Positions 1 to 5,536 are shown, numbered from the stretch's first letter. The stretch: DNA of 8,225 nucleotides from Marinilabiliaceae bacterium UBA5213 (GCA_002412555.1 DHVH01000213.1:1-8225), one strand, 5' to 3'. Notes: generated by a model not told the origin, from the letters alone. Program-made: numbers and translations.

Positions 1-1
1 A

Positions 2-79
2 TTTAGTGCTTTTTCACTGGTGCCTCAATTTCGTGATCTTTTCTTTTCTGTTGAACAAGATTGTTGTGTGGATAAATAA
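2..79 (+). CDS. Possible C-terminal tail of an upstream gene (partial, speculative)
   Basis: From base 2 to a TAA at 77-79 one frame is open to the left edge and encodes 25 residues ending VEQDCCVDK. Its mixed composition (S, F, P, Q, R, D, E) looks more like real protein than the hydrophobic overlapping frame that runs to base 209. Nothing identifies a family, and 25 codons open at an edge can occur by chance. If real, this is the end of a + strand gene whose body lies outside the window. Confidence 0.2.
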   Translation, partial: FSAFSLVPQFRDLFFSVEQDCCVDK

Positions 80-254
80 AAGGATTTTTTGCAAAGCAGC
101 AGGAATGCGATGGGCGTTTTTACTGTTGCTGGCTGAACTTGAGCTTTTAGTCTATAAATCAGGGCTGTTAGTCAAAAATACCTATCGTTTAACCATTTTG
201 TCGCGTTAAGAGCATATTGGGTTAGGTGTTTATGAATCAAATAATTGAGCAGTC

Positions 255-686
255 ATGAAAAAGTTTTTTCTATTTATAGTGCTAGGTGTTTGGATGCCCC
301 TATTGGCATCTGGACAAATGTCAAAGGAGCTGCATACCACAGCCATGGAATGTTGGGAATTGGCAGATTATGCCTGTGCGGAAATATATCTGCGGGATTT
401 GGTTAAGTTGGAGAAGGAAACTGAGCAGTTGGCAGACTATTGTCTTAAACTGGGTTCTATTTTAAGCGAAACGGGTGATTCCAAAGAAGCCTTTAAAATG
501 TTTAAAATGGCACTAAAAATGAATCCCCAGTCGGCCGAGACCTACGTAAAAAGAGGAGAGTTGTATAGTAGCATGGGCAATAATAAAAAGGCTTTAGCTG
601 ATTTTGACAAGGCGCTGGAGATCGATCCGGGTTATGCGCCGGCTTTAAGTCACAAGGCAGAACTGCTGGTTGAAAACACCAATTAG
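255..686 (+). CDS. Exported tetratricopeptide-repeat (TPR) protein
   Basis: This is a 143-residue protein. Residues 1-20 form a classical signal peptide: two lysines, a hydrophobic core (FFLFIVLGVWMPLL), then ASG before Q21, a typical Bacteroidota cleavage site. The mature part is almost entirely TPR helices. A degenerate unit spans about 28-60, and two good units span about 61-94 and 95-128. The last has the classic Y..RG.LY...G....AL.DF.KALEIDP pattern, and a partial capping helix follows. TPRs mediate protein-protein contacts, so a periplasmic adaptor role is likely, but no partner can be named. The ATG at 255 is chosen because it starts directly with the signal peptide. It overlaps the stop of an 8-codon ORF (ATGA). 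No clear promoter or SD sequence is visible. The gene is separated from rplU by that gene's own promoter, so it is probably a separate transcription unit. Confidence 0.85.
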   Translation: MKKFFLFIVLGVWMPLLASGQMSKELHTTAMECWELADYACAEIYLRDLVKLEKETEQLADYCLKLGSILSETGDSKEAFKMFKMALKMNPQSAETYVKRGELYSSMGNNKKALADFDKALEIDPGYAPALSHKAELLVENTN

Positions 687-727
687 GAAGCGTGTTAATA
701 GCTTAACGGATAAAAAACCTCTGGCAA

Positions 728-762
728 TTTGTTTGTTAGGAAAATTATTTTCCCTACTTTTG
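728..762 (+). promoter_or_regulatory. Bacteroidota-type promoter for rplU-rpmA
   Basis: A TACTTTTG element at 755-762 matches the -7 consensus TAnnTTTG of the Bacteroidota primary sigma factor exactly. A TTTG at 732-735, with a second at 728-731, serves as the -33 element, leaving a 19-nt spacer. Transcription should start a few bases downstream, near 768-770. That leaves a leader of about 85 nt before rplU. This is the best promoter in the window. Confidence 0.8.
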
Positions 763-768
763 CAGTCC

Positions 769-852
769 GAATCAATTTCGTGGGGTAAGAAGAGACCGGC
801 ATTTTGAGAAGTTTGGTCCACCTCCGGAAGGAAACAGTAAATTTAGAAAGTG
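769..852 (+). promoter_or_regulatory. rplU 5' leader, possible ribosomal-protein autoregulatory element
   Basis: About 84 nt lie between the predicted start of transcription and the rplU ATG, longer than A-rich Bacteroidota leaders need to be. Short complementary segments are visible: GACC 794-797 with GGTC 815-818, and a CCT/AGG pair at 821-823 and 829-831 around CCGGA. Two CCGG tetranucleotides (796-799, 824-827) could give an alternative pairing. L21 leader RNAs are known in other phyla. I do not recognise this one as a described family, so a regulatory role is inferred only from position and length. Confidence 0.35.
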
Positions 853-1167
853 ATGTACGCAATTGTAACCATTGCTGGTCAGCAATTTAAAGTTGAAAAG
901 GACCGTAAGGTTTTTGTACACCGTTTGGGTGCAGAGGAAGGTGCTTCCGTTGAATTTGACGAAGTCCTTTTAGTAGAAGATGAAACTGGTATCACAGTGG
1001 GTGCGCCCACCTTGGCCGGTGCCAAAGTAACTGCAAAAGTGTTAGCTCACTTGAAAGGCGAAAAAGTAATCGTTTTCAAAAAGAAAAGACGCAAAGGTTA
1101 CAAAAAGAAAAATGGCCACCGTCAATATCTGAGCCAAATTCAAATCGAAGACATCCTGATTGGTTAA
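853..1167 (+). CDS. rplU: Large-subunit ribosomal protein bL21
   Basis: This encodes a 104-residue bL21, the usual length for the family. It is a 50S subunit protein that binds 23S rRNA. The N-terminus MYAIVTIAGQQFKVEK is the conserved bL21 opening. A basic KKKRRKGYKKKNGHRQ segment near residues 75-92 is the rRNA-binding signature, followed by the conserved QIQIEDI end. A GTG directly precedes the ATG (bases 850-852), but the ATG at 853 is chosen because bL21 proteins start at MYAI. There is no SD sequence. The gene is followed after 20 bp by rpmA, the near-universal rplU-rpmA pair. Both are read from the promoter at 728-762 and end at the terminator at 1473-1522. Confidence 0.97.
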   Translation: MYAIVTIAGQQFKVEKDRKVFVHRLGAEEGASVEFDEVLLVEDETGITVGAPTLAGAKVTAKVLAHLKGEKVIVFKKKRRKGYKKKNGHRQYLSQIQIEDILIG

Positions 1168-1187
1168 TCAAAAAAAATTAATGTGAT

Positions 1188-1451
1188 ATGGCACATAAGA
1201 AAGGTGTAGGTAGTTCCAAAAACGGTCGCGAGTCAGAAAGCAAGCGACTGGGAGTGAAAATCTTTGGCGGTCAGTTCGCTAAAGCCGGAAATATCATTGT
1301 ACGTCAGCGTGGTACGCAACACCACCCAGGTGACAATGTAGGTATTGGCAAAGATCATACTTTGTTTGCACTTACTGATGGTAACGTTGTTTTCCGCAAA
1401 AGGAAGGACAACCGTTCATTTATATCAGTAGAGCCTGTTGCTGCCGAGTAA
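1188..1451 (+). CDS. rpmA: Large-subunit ribosomal protein bL27
   Basis: This encodes an 87-residue bL27, whose N-terminal tail reaches the peptidyl-transferase centre and helps position tRNA. The sequence starts MAHKKGVGSSKNGRES, the canonical mature N-terminus, so there is no cleavable leader of the kind Firmicutes remove with the Prp protease. The conserved core GGQFAKAGNIIVRQRGT, the HPGDNVGIGKDHTLFAL segment and the G.V.F..K block are all present. It is the second gene of the rplU operon, with a 20-bp A-rich gap and no SD sequence. The strong terminator that follows suggests the operon ends here. Confidence 0.97.
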   Translation: MAHKKGVGSSKNGRESESKRLGVKIFGGQFAKAGNIIVRQRGTQHHPGDNVGIGKDHTLFALTDGNVVFRKRKDNRSFISVEPVAAE

Positions 1452-1472
1452 GTAACAGCAGAAAAAAGCTTT

Positions 1473-1522
1473 AAAAGTCTCCTGTTTTTGTTACTTTCGT
1501 AACAAATTCAGGAGACTTTTTT
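1473..1522 (+). terminator. Nested (two-storey) intrinsic terminator of rplU-rpmA
   Basis: A perfect 12-bp outer stem (AAAAGTCTCCTG 1473-1484 with CAGGAGACTTTT 1509-1520) is followed by more T residues. Inside it, after a 2x2 T/T internal loop, is a perfect 8-bp stem (TTTGTTAC 1487-1494 with GTAACAAA 1499-1506) closed by a TTTC tetraloop. The left arm begins with four A residues, so it may also work weakly in the opposite direction. It starts about 22 bp after the rpmA stop, which fits an operon end. Confidence 0.92.
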
Positions 1523-1581
1523 GTGGGGTAGAAAATGCCCCTGATTTTGGCTAACTTTTTACAGGATTAATATTTAGCGGT

Positions 1582-2853
1582 ATGCTCACACTCAAACAGA
1601 TTCAGGAAAATAAACAGGAGGTAATAGAGCGCCTCAAGGTTAAAAATTTTGATGCCACAGCTATCGTGGATCAAATTATCCATCTCGATAATCAGCGCAA
1701 AGTAACGCAAGCAAAGTCCGACCAGCTGCTGGCTGAGACGAATGCGCTTTCAAAGTCCATTGGGCTTCTTTTAAAAGAAGGCAAGGCTGAAGAAGCCAAT
1801 GTGAGCAAGGAAAAAACGGCCGCGCTAAAAGAGCAAATTAAGGAAGAGACGACTTTGCTGGAAACTACAGAGAAAGCGCTTCAAGCAGCTTTGGTTCAGT
1901 TGCCCAACTTGCCGCACACATCTGTTCAGGCAGGAAAAAGTGCCGAGGATAACATTACTGTGCGCGAAGGCGGACAAATGCCTACGCTGACCAATGCGCT
2001 GCCTCATTGGGATTTGGCCAAAAAATACGACCTGATTGATTTTGAGTTGGGCGTGAAGTTAACGGGTGCGGGATTTCCAGTTTATAAAGGCAAAGGTGCC
2101 AAGCTGCAAAGAGCCTTGATCAATTTCTTTTTGGAAGAGGCTATTGCTGCCGGCTATCAGGAGGTTATGCCACCCTTAATGGTGAATGAGGAGTCTGGCT
2201 TTGGTACCGGAAATTTGCCCGATAAGGAAGGGCAGATGTACTATGTGGAGGTCGACAAGTTATATTTAATACCTACTGCCGAGGTGCCTGTGACCAATAT
2301 TTACCGCGATGTGATATTGAATGCCAGCCAATTGCCCGTCCGCAACTGTGCCTATTCGGCCTGTTTTCGGCGTGAGGCCGGGTCTTATGGCAAGGATGTG
2401 CGCGGCTTGAATCGCTTGCACCAGTTCGACAAGGTGGAAATTGTACAGGTTGCGCATCCAGATAAGTCCTATGAGACTTTGGAAGGTATGGTGGCACATG
2501 TGCAGACTTTGGTCGAGAAGTTACAATTGCCCTGGCGCATTTTGCGCTTATGTGGAGGCGATATGAGTTTTACCTCGGCCATGACCTACGATTTTGAAGT
2601 CTATTCTGCCGCTCAGGAGCGCTGGCTGGAAGTAAGTTCCGTCAGTAACTTTGAAAGCTTTCAGGCCAACCGTCTGAAACTCCGCTTTAAGGAGGATGGT
2701 GGTAAAAAGGCGCAGTTAGCTCATACGCTGAATGGCAGTGCTTTGGCTTTGCCCCGCATAGTAGCTGCCTTGCTCGAGAACAACCAGTTTGAAGGAGGTA
2801 TTCGTGTGCCGGAGGTTTTGGTGCCTTTCTGTGGATTTGACATAATTTCTTAA
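1582..2853 (+). CDS. serS: Seryl-tRNA synthetase (SerRS, class II)
   Basis: This 423-residue protein charges tRNA-Ser (and tRNA-Sec where present) with serine using ATP, in the cytoplasm; the length is normal. Residues ~1-110 form the charged helical N-terminal tRNA-binding arm (antiparallel coiled coil), ending near QLPNLPH. The class II catalytic core follows: the TAEVP serine-site loop at 232-236, motif 2 with FRREAGS at 262-268 followed by RGLNRLHQFDKVE, then GGDMSFTSAMTYDFEV at 325-340 and SSVSNFESFQANR at 352-364. Motif 3, LNGSALALPRIVAALLEN, is at 383-400. The ATG at 1582 starts at the family N-terminus MLTLKQI. There is no SD sequence. A TAACTTTT at 1552-1559 is one base from the -7 consensus but lacks a well-placed -33 element, so the promoter is uncertain. 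It heads a cluster with the next two genes. Confidence 0.97.
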   Translation: MLTLKQIQENKQEVIERLKVKNFDATAIVDQIIHLDNQRKVTQAKSDQLLAETNALSKSIGLLLKEGKAEEANVSKEKTAALKEQIKEETTLLETTEKALQAALVQLPNLPHTSVQAGKSAEDNITVREGGQMPTLTNALPHWDLAKKYDLIDFELGVKLTGAGFPVYKGKGAKLQRALINFFLEEAIAAGYQEVMPPLMVNEESGFGTGNLPDKEGQMYYVEVDKLYLIPTAEVPVTNIYRDVILNASQLPVRNCAYSACFRREAGSYGKDVRGLNRLHQFDKVEIVQVAHPDKSYETLEGMVAHVQTLVEKLQLPWRILRLCGGDMSFTSAMTYDFEVYSAAQERWLEVSSVSNFESFQANRLKLRFKEDGGKKAQLAHTLNGSALALPRIVAALLENNQFEGGIRVPEVLVPFCGFDIIS

Positions 2854-2862
2854 TACCGATCT

Positions 2863-3162
2863 GTGCTGATATTTAATACATCCTTTTACGTCAATGAGGC
2901 TTTGATTGAGGACTGGAAACGCTGGCTTAACGAGCAGTTGTTTGTGGAAGTCAACCAACAGGTAGGAGCTTTGCCTACTGAGGTTTTTGAAGTGGTGTCG
3001 GCCCGGCCTGAAGAGAACCGGATTTTCTCGGTTCAATGGCGTTGTAACGACTTGGGACAAATTCAGCAGATGGATGATTGTGTGGCTTCTGCTTTGTCAT
3101 CGCTTAAAGCACTGTTTGGCGAATCGGCCACCCATTTTAGTTCAGTAATGAAAAGACTTTGA
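2863..3162 (+). CDS. DUF4286-like small protein of unknown function
   Basis: This 99-residue protein starts MLIFNTSFYVNEALIEDWKRWL and later has RIFSVQWRCND and a C-terminal ALFGESATHFSSVMKRL. The layout resembles the DUF4286 family of Bacteroidota: a short N-terminal beta strand, E.W..W helix, central VQ(Y/W) strand, then a helix and a final F strand. It reads as a compact alpha/beta ferredoxin-like fold. No catalytic residues stand out and there is no signal peptide, so it is probably cytoplasmic. The start is inferred to be the GTG at 2863, since no in-frame ATG lies near the conserved N-terminus. It begins 9 nt after the serS stop, and its TGA shares a base with the ruvC ATG (TGATG). Translational coupling with ruvC is therefore likely. 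The function is unknown; a link to RuvC is only suggested by position. Confidence 0.8.
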   Translation: MLIFNTSFYVNEALIEDWKRWLNEQLFVEVNQQVGALPTEVFEVVSARPEENRIFSVQWRCNDLGQIQQMDDCVASALSSLKALFGESATHFSSVMKRL

Positions 3163-3725
3163 TGCAAAAGGCACCTGGCGAAAAAATTATTTTGGGAATT
3201 GATCCCGGAACCACAGTGATGGGGTACGGTGTTCTTAGGGTCGAAGGCAATAAGCCCTCCATGCTGGCCATGGGTGTTTTAGAGTTGAAAAAATACGATG
3301 ACCATTACCTTAAATTGAAGCGCATTTATGAGCGGGTAGTCCAGCTGATAGAAACTTACCATCCGGATGAATTGGCCATTGAAGCCCCTTTCTTTGGGAA
3401 AAACGTTCAATCGATGCTTAAATTGGGACGTGCACAGGGCGTGGCCATGGCTGCTGCCCTGTCTCGCTCCGTTCCCATTTTTGAATATGCACCCTTGCGT
3501 ATCAAGCAAGCCATTACCGGAAGGGGAAGTGCCTCCAAAGAGCAAGTAGCCTTGTTTTTGAAACATTACTTGAATTTAAAAGAAGAATCCAAGTTTCTTG
3601 ATGCCACAGATGGTTTAGCGGCGGCGGTTTGTCATTTTTTTCAGGCCAATGCGCCGTTATCCTCCTCCGGCAGCAATAGCTGGAAAGCCTTTATCAGTAA
3701 AAATCCCGGAAGAGTCAAAAAATAG
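3162..3725 (+). CDS. ruvC: Crossover-junction endodeoxyribonuclease RuvC
   Basis: This 187-residue Holliday-junction resolvase is a dimeric, Mg-dependent nuclease that cuts four-way junctions moved by RuvAB during recombination and repair. The four acidic catalytic residues of the RNase-H-like fold are all visible: D14 in ILGIDPGTT, E74 in LAIEAPFFGKN, and D147 and D150 in DATDGLAAAVCH. The conserved GRAQGVAMAAA helix and the KQAITGRGSASKEQV segment also fit. The ATG at 3162 overlaps the previous stop by one base. A TTG just upstream (3159) is possible but unlikely. The last ~25 residues (SSSGSNSWKAFISKNPGRVKK) form a basic, polar tail beyond the core fold. ruvA and ruvB are not in this window. 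Its stop lies 2 bp from the convergent HIT gene. Confidence 0.96.
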   Translation: MQKAPGEKIILGIDPGTTVMGYGVLRVEGNKPSMLAMGVLELKKYDDHYLKLKRIYERVVQLIETYHPDELAIEAPFFGKNVQSMLKLGRAQGVAMAAALSRSVPIFEYAPLRIKQAITGRGSASKEQVALFLKHYLNLKEESKFLDATDGLAAAVCHFFQANAPLSSSGSNSWKAFISKNPGRVKK

Positions 3726-3727
3726 GG

Positions 3728-4120
3728 CTACAGCTGCTGCCTGATTTTTTCTGCAATCGCTTCCATTTCTTCCTTTGTGAGTTTTAATTTGGGCTTTGAA
3801 AAACTGATGTCTGCTTCTGTCTGCAAGGGCACCAAATGAATATGTGCATGGGGCACTTCAAGACCCAAAACCGCCACCCCAATTCGTTGGCAGGAGATGG
3901 TTTTCTCAATGGCCAGCGCCACTTTTTTGGCAAATACGGTTAGCCCTGCCAGCAGGTCATCTTCCAGATGAAAGAGGTAGTCGGTCTCCTGTTTGGGAAC
4001 CACCAGCGTATGGCCCTTAGCCAACGGGTTGATGTCCAAAAAAGCAAAGAAATTTTCGTCCTCTGCAATCTTATAACAAGGGATTTCCCCTTTGATAATT
4101 TTTGAAAAGATGGTGGCCAT
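3728..4120 (-). CDS. HIT-family (histidine triad) nucleotide hydrolase, HinT-like
   Basis: This encodes a 130-residue HIT protein. The family hydrolyses nucleoside phosphoramidates or related nucleotide bonds, with the middle histidine of the triad as nucleophile. The triad HAHIHLVP is at residues 91-98 (H91, H93, H95). The N-terminal block IFSKIIKGEIPCYKIAEDE, then FLDINPLAKGHTLVVPK, is typical of bacterial HinT-like members. The frame is open a further 21 codons upstream (to 4183), but the ATG at 4120 is chosen because conservation begins at MATIFSKII. The C-terminus is a charged helix. No SD sequence or convincing promoter is visible in the ~93 bp between this start and the greA terminator. 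The exact substrate cannot be told from sequence. Confidence 0.92.
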   Translation of the reverse strand: MATIFSKIIKGEIPCYKIAEDENFFAFLDINPLAKGHTLVVPKQETDYLFHLEDDLLAGLTVFAKKVALAIEKTISCQRIGVAVLGLEVPHAHIHLVPLQTEADISFSKPKLKLTKEEMEAIAEKIRQQL

Positions 4121-4213
4121 GATTGGTATTTTTGTAGTTTGAAAATTTGGACCAGTAGTTGTCAGAAATCCCAAATTAACCAATTTCTTTGAGAAAAGGG
4201 GGTATTTGGTCGT

Positions 4214-4246
4214 AAAAAAAGAGCTGCCCTTGCGAGTAGCTCTTTT
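4214..4246 (-). terminator. Intrinsic terminator downstream of greA
   Basis: Read on the minus strand, AAAAGAGCT (4246-4238) pairs perfectly with AGCTCTTTT (4225-4217) around a 12-nt loop. The right arm runs into a 7-base U tract (4220-4214). It lies about 60 nt past the greA stop and before the HIT gene, so greA and the HIT gene are probably separate transcripts. The arms start with A runs on both strands, but the U tract is better on the minus strand. Confidence 0.85.
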
Positions 4247-4305
4247 GATAATTATTTAGGATCTTGCTTTCAGCAATGCCGAAGCCATTTACTGGATGCA
4301 AATGC

Positions 4306-4779
4306 TTACAATGAAATCTCCAGGATCTCAAATGGCAAGGTGCCCGATGGTACCTGGATGTCCACCTTGTCGCCTGCTTTTTTGCCCAAAAGGCCTTTGG
4401 CAATGGGAGTTGAAATGGAAATCTTCCCTGCTTTAAGGTCGGCTTCACTCTCCGAAACCAAGGTGTAGGTCATTACAGCATTGTTCTTTAGGTTTTTGAT
4501 TTTAACCTTATTCAATATCTGAACCTTAGATGTGTCGAGTTTCGTCTCATCTATCAGCCGGCTGCCAGCAATGGTCTCCTTGAGTCTGGCAATTTTCATT
4601 TCGAGCATGCCCTGAGCCTCTTTGGCCGCGTCGTACTCTGCGTTTTCAGAGAGGTCACCCTTGTCGCGCGCCTCTGCAATCTGTTTCGAGATGTTGGGTC
4701 TTTCAACCGATTCAAGGTGAGATAACTCTTCCTTTATTCGCTTTAGACCCTCTTCTGTGATATAACTCACTTTTGACAT
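4306..4779 (-). CDS. greA: Transcription elongation factor GreA
   Basis: This 157-residue GreA has the family's normal length. It enters the secondary channel of RNA polymerase and stimulates cleavage of backtracked RNA. Residues 1-75 form the N-terminal coiled coil, with the tip motif ARDKGDLSENAEYDAAKEAQ. D42 and E45 correspond to the acidic tip residues that help hold the catalytic Mg. Residues ~80-157 are the FKBP-like C-terminal domain, with LVSESEAD, ISISTPIAKGLLGKKAGD and the final TLPFEILEI strand. The ATG at 4779 is supported by a perfect AGGAGG 8 nt upstream, unique among the genes here. The ~145-bp upstream region carries two hairpins. The gene ends at the terminator at 4214-4246. 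A role in regulating its own leader is possible but not shown. Confidence 0.97.
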   Translation of the reverse strand: MSKVSYITEEGLKRIKEELSHLESVERPNISKQIAEARDKGDLSENAEYDAAKEAQGMLEMKIARLKETIAGSRLIDETKLDTSKVQILNKVKIKNLKNNAVMTYTLVSESEADLKAGKISISTPIAKGLLGKKAGDKVDIQVPSGTLPFEILEISL

Positions 4780-4787
4780 GATGTTTT

Positions 4788-4793
4788 CCTCCT
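4788..4793 (-). promoter_or_regulatory. Perfect Shine-Dalgarno sequence of greA
   Basis: AGGAGG lies on the minus strand with exactly 8 nt to the greA ATG, an ideal distance. The other genes with visible starts (TPR protein, rplU, rpmA, serS, DUF4286-like, ruvC, HIT, membrane protein, Rieske-like, ahcY) have A/T-rich sequence there and no such motif. This fits Bacteroidota, where SD-led initiation is generally rare. Confidence 0.75.
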
Positions 4794-4822
4794 GATTCTA
4801 TTTTAAATAAGATTAATAAAAT

Positions 4823-4865
4823 GAAGAATCCCGAATGTTTCGGGACTCTTCGCTGCTGGTGCAGC
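4823..4865 (-). terminator. Two tandem hairpins between the membrane-protein gene and greA
   Basis: Minus-strand RNA first forms GCTGC-ACCA-GCAGC (4865-4852). It then immediately forms a longer stem, GAAGA and TTCGGGA-type arms spanning 4851-4823: 5 bp, one mismatch, 7 bp, with a 3-nt loop. The following tail ATTTTATTAATCTT is U-rich but broken by A residues, so termination may be partial. Position fits a terminator for the upstream membrane-protein gene. If the greA promoter lies further upstream, it would instead be a structured greA leader or attenuator. Confidence 0.6.
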
Positions 4866-4925
4866 AAAAGATTTTGTTTAATTAAATAGTAAGTTGGTGA
4901 TGTTGTGGTTTAGCTTGTAAGGGCT

Positions 4926-5393
4926 TTAAATAGTTGGTCTTTTGATAATCTCAGAGTAGATGATGGCTCTCTTTAAATCGAAGCTCTCACCATTCCATAC
5001 TGAAGAGTCGTCGTAACTATTCGCTTCTTCTGCTAAACTCTTGTGGACAGGCTTGCGGGTTATCCTTGTAATGCGTTCAGGCCGTCTTAAACTGTCACTT
5101 TTTTTGATGCTTTGGTAGTCGGGTTTTTTGTATTGCAGTTTTTGGTGTTGCAATCTTTCCGCTTGCATCGGTTGAACTTCCACTTCGTTTTGGTATTCCC
5201 GAGGTGGTTTTTTCATGGCTTCATCATCCAGCCAGTCACTGAAGGGCGGGAAGGCCTCGTGGGGGTACTCTTCGGTTTCATGCTCAGGCACAACTTCCCC
5301 GTTACGCGCGGCGCTCCTTGATTTTTTAATAACGCTAAAAATCAAGGCGCCGATCATTACCAGAATGTATAAAACGTCGCCTAATGAATCCAT
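4926..5393 (-). CDS. Single-pass membrane protein of unknown function with conserved C-terminal motif
   Basis: This is a 155-residue protein. Residues ~5-22 (GDVLYILVMIGALIFSVI) form one transmembrane helix, followed by KKSR. By the positive-inside rule the rest should face the cytoplasm. Residues 25-130 are highly polar, rich in E, K, Q, P and R, and look disordered. The end, SFDLKRAIIYSEIIKRP at ~137-153, resembles a short helical motif that I recall at the C-terminus of many uncharacterised Bacteroidota membrane-anchored proteins. It may act as a docking peptide. There is no enzymatic motif. The ATG at 5393 sits directly before the membrane helix. A plausible promoter lies upstream (5413-5444). 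The gene is divergent from the Rieske-like lipoprotein gene and upstream of greA. I do not recognise a function. Confidence 0.75.
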   Translation of the reverse strand: MDSLGDVLYILVMIGALIFSVIKKSRSAARNGEVVPEHETEEYPHEAFPPFSDWLDDEAMKKPPREYQNEVEVQPMQAERLQHQKLQYKKPDYQSIKKSDSLRRPERITRITRKPVHKSLAEEANSYDDSSVWNGESFDLKRAIIYSEIIKRPTI

Positions 5394-5412
5394 GTCTGTA
5401 AATAAATAATAG

Positions 5413-5444
5413 CTAAATTAGCCCGAACAAAACTAATAAGCAAA
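5413..5444 (-). promoter_or_regulatory. Probable promoter of the membrane-protein gene
   Basis: On the minus strand a TTTG (5444-5441) is followed after 20 nt by TAATTTAG (5420-5413), one mismatch from TAnnTTTG. This predicts a start of transcription near 5406 and a leader of only ~13 nt before the ATG at 5393. Confidence 0.5.
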
Positions 5445-5446
5445 TA

Positions 5447-5476
5447 AAGAGGCGCCAATTTTCGCTGGCACCCCTT
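5447..5476. repeat. Imperfect inverted repeat in the divergent intergenic region
   Basis: AAGAGGCGCCA (5447-5457) pairs with TGGCACCCCTT (5466-5476), 9 of 11 positions matching around an 8-nt loop. On the minus strand it is followed by a U-rich stretch (TTTATTTG). It sits just upstream of the -33 element of the minus-strand gene. It could be a weak terminator or a protein-binding site; neither is proven. Confidence 0.4.
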
Positions 5477-5536
5477 ATAGGCTTGATTGATTGATAAGTA
5501 CGTTATTGGTCTAATTGTTGCTTATAATGCCAAAAA

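Noticed and set aside
6..209. 67-codon + strand ORF with a GTG start and hydrophobic composition
   Set aside because: It is rich in F, L, I and W without domain features, has no promoter or leader, and starts at the window edge. It looks like a chance open frame in AT-rich sequence.
2716..3060. 114-codon - strand ORF opposite the serS end and the DUF4286-like gene
   Set aside because: It is antisense to two supported genes, has no family features and has no leader or promoter.
3725..3750. Terminator between ruvC and the HIT gene (GGC...GCC then six T)
   Set aside because: The stem is at most 3 bp and lies inside the HIT coding sequence, so the T run alone is not convincing.
4101..4134. + strand TTTG...TATTTTTG matching the Bacteroidota promoter consensus
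   Set aside because: The spacer is 22 nt and nothing is encoded downstream on the + strand; in AT-rich sequence the match can be chance. An antisense transcript is possible but unsupported.
4121..4183. N-terminal extension of the HIT protein by 21 residues
   Set aside because: The extra residues (MVNLGFLTTTGPNFQ...) are not part of the family, while MATIFSKIIKGE is the typical HIT start and has an A-rich leader.
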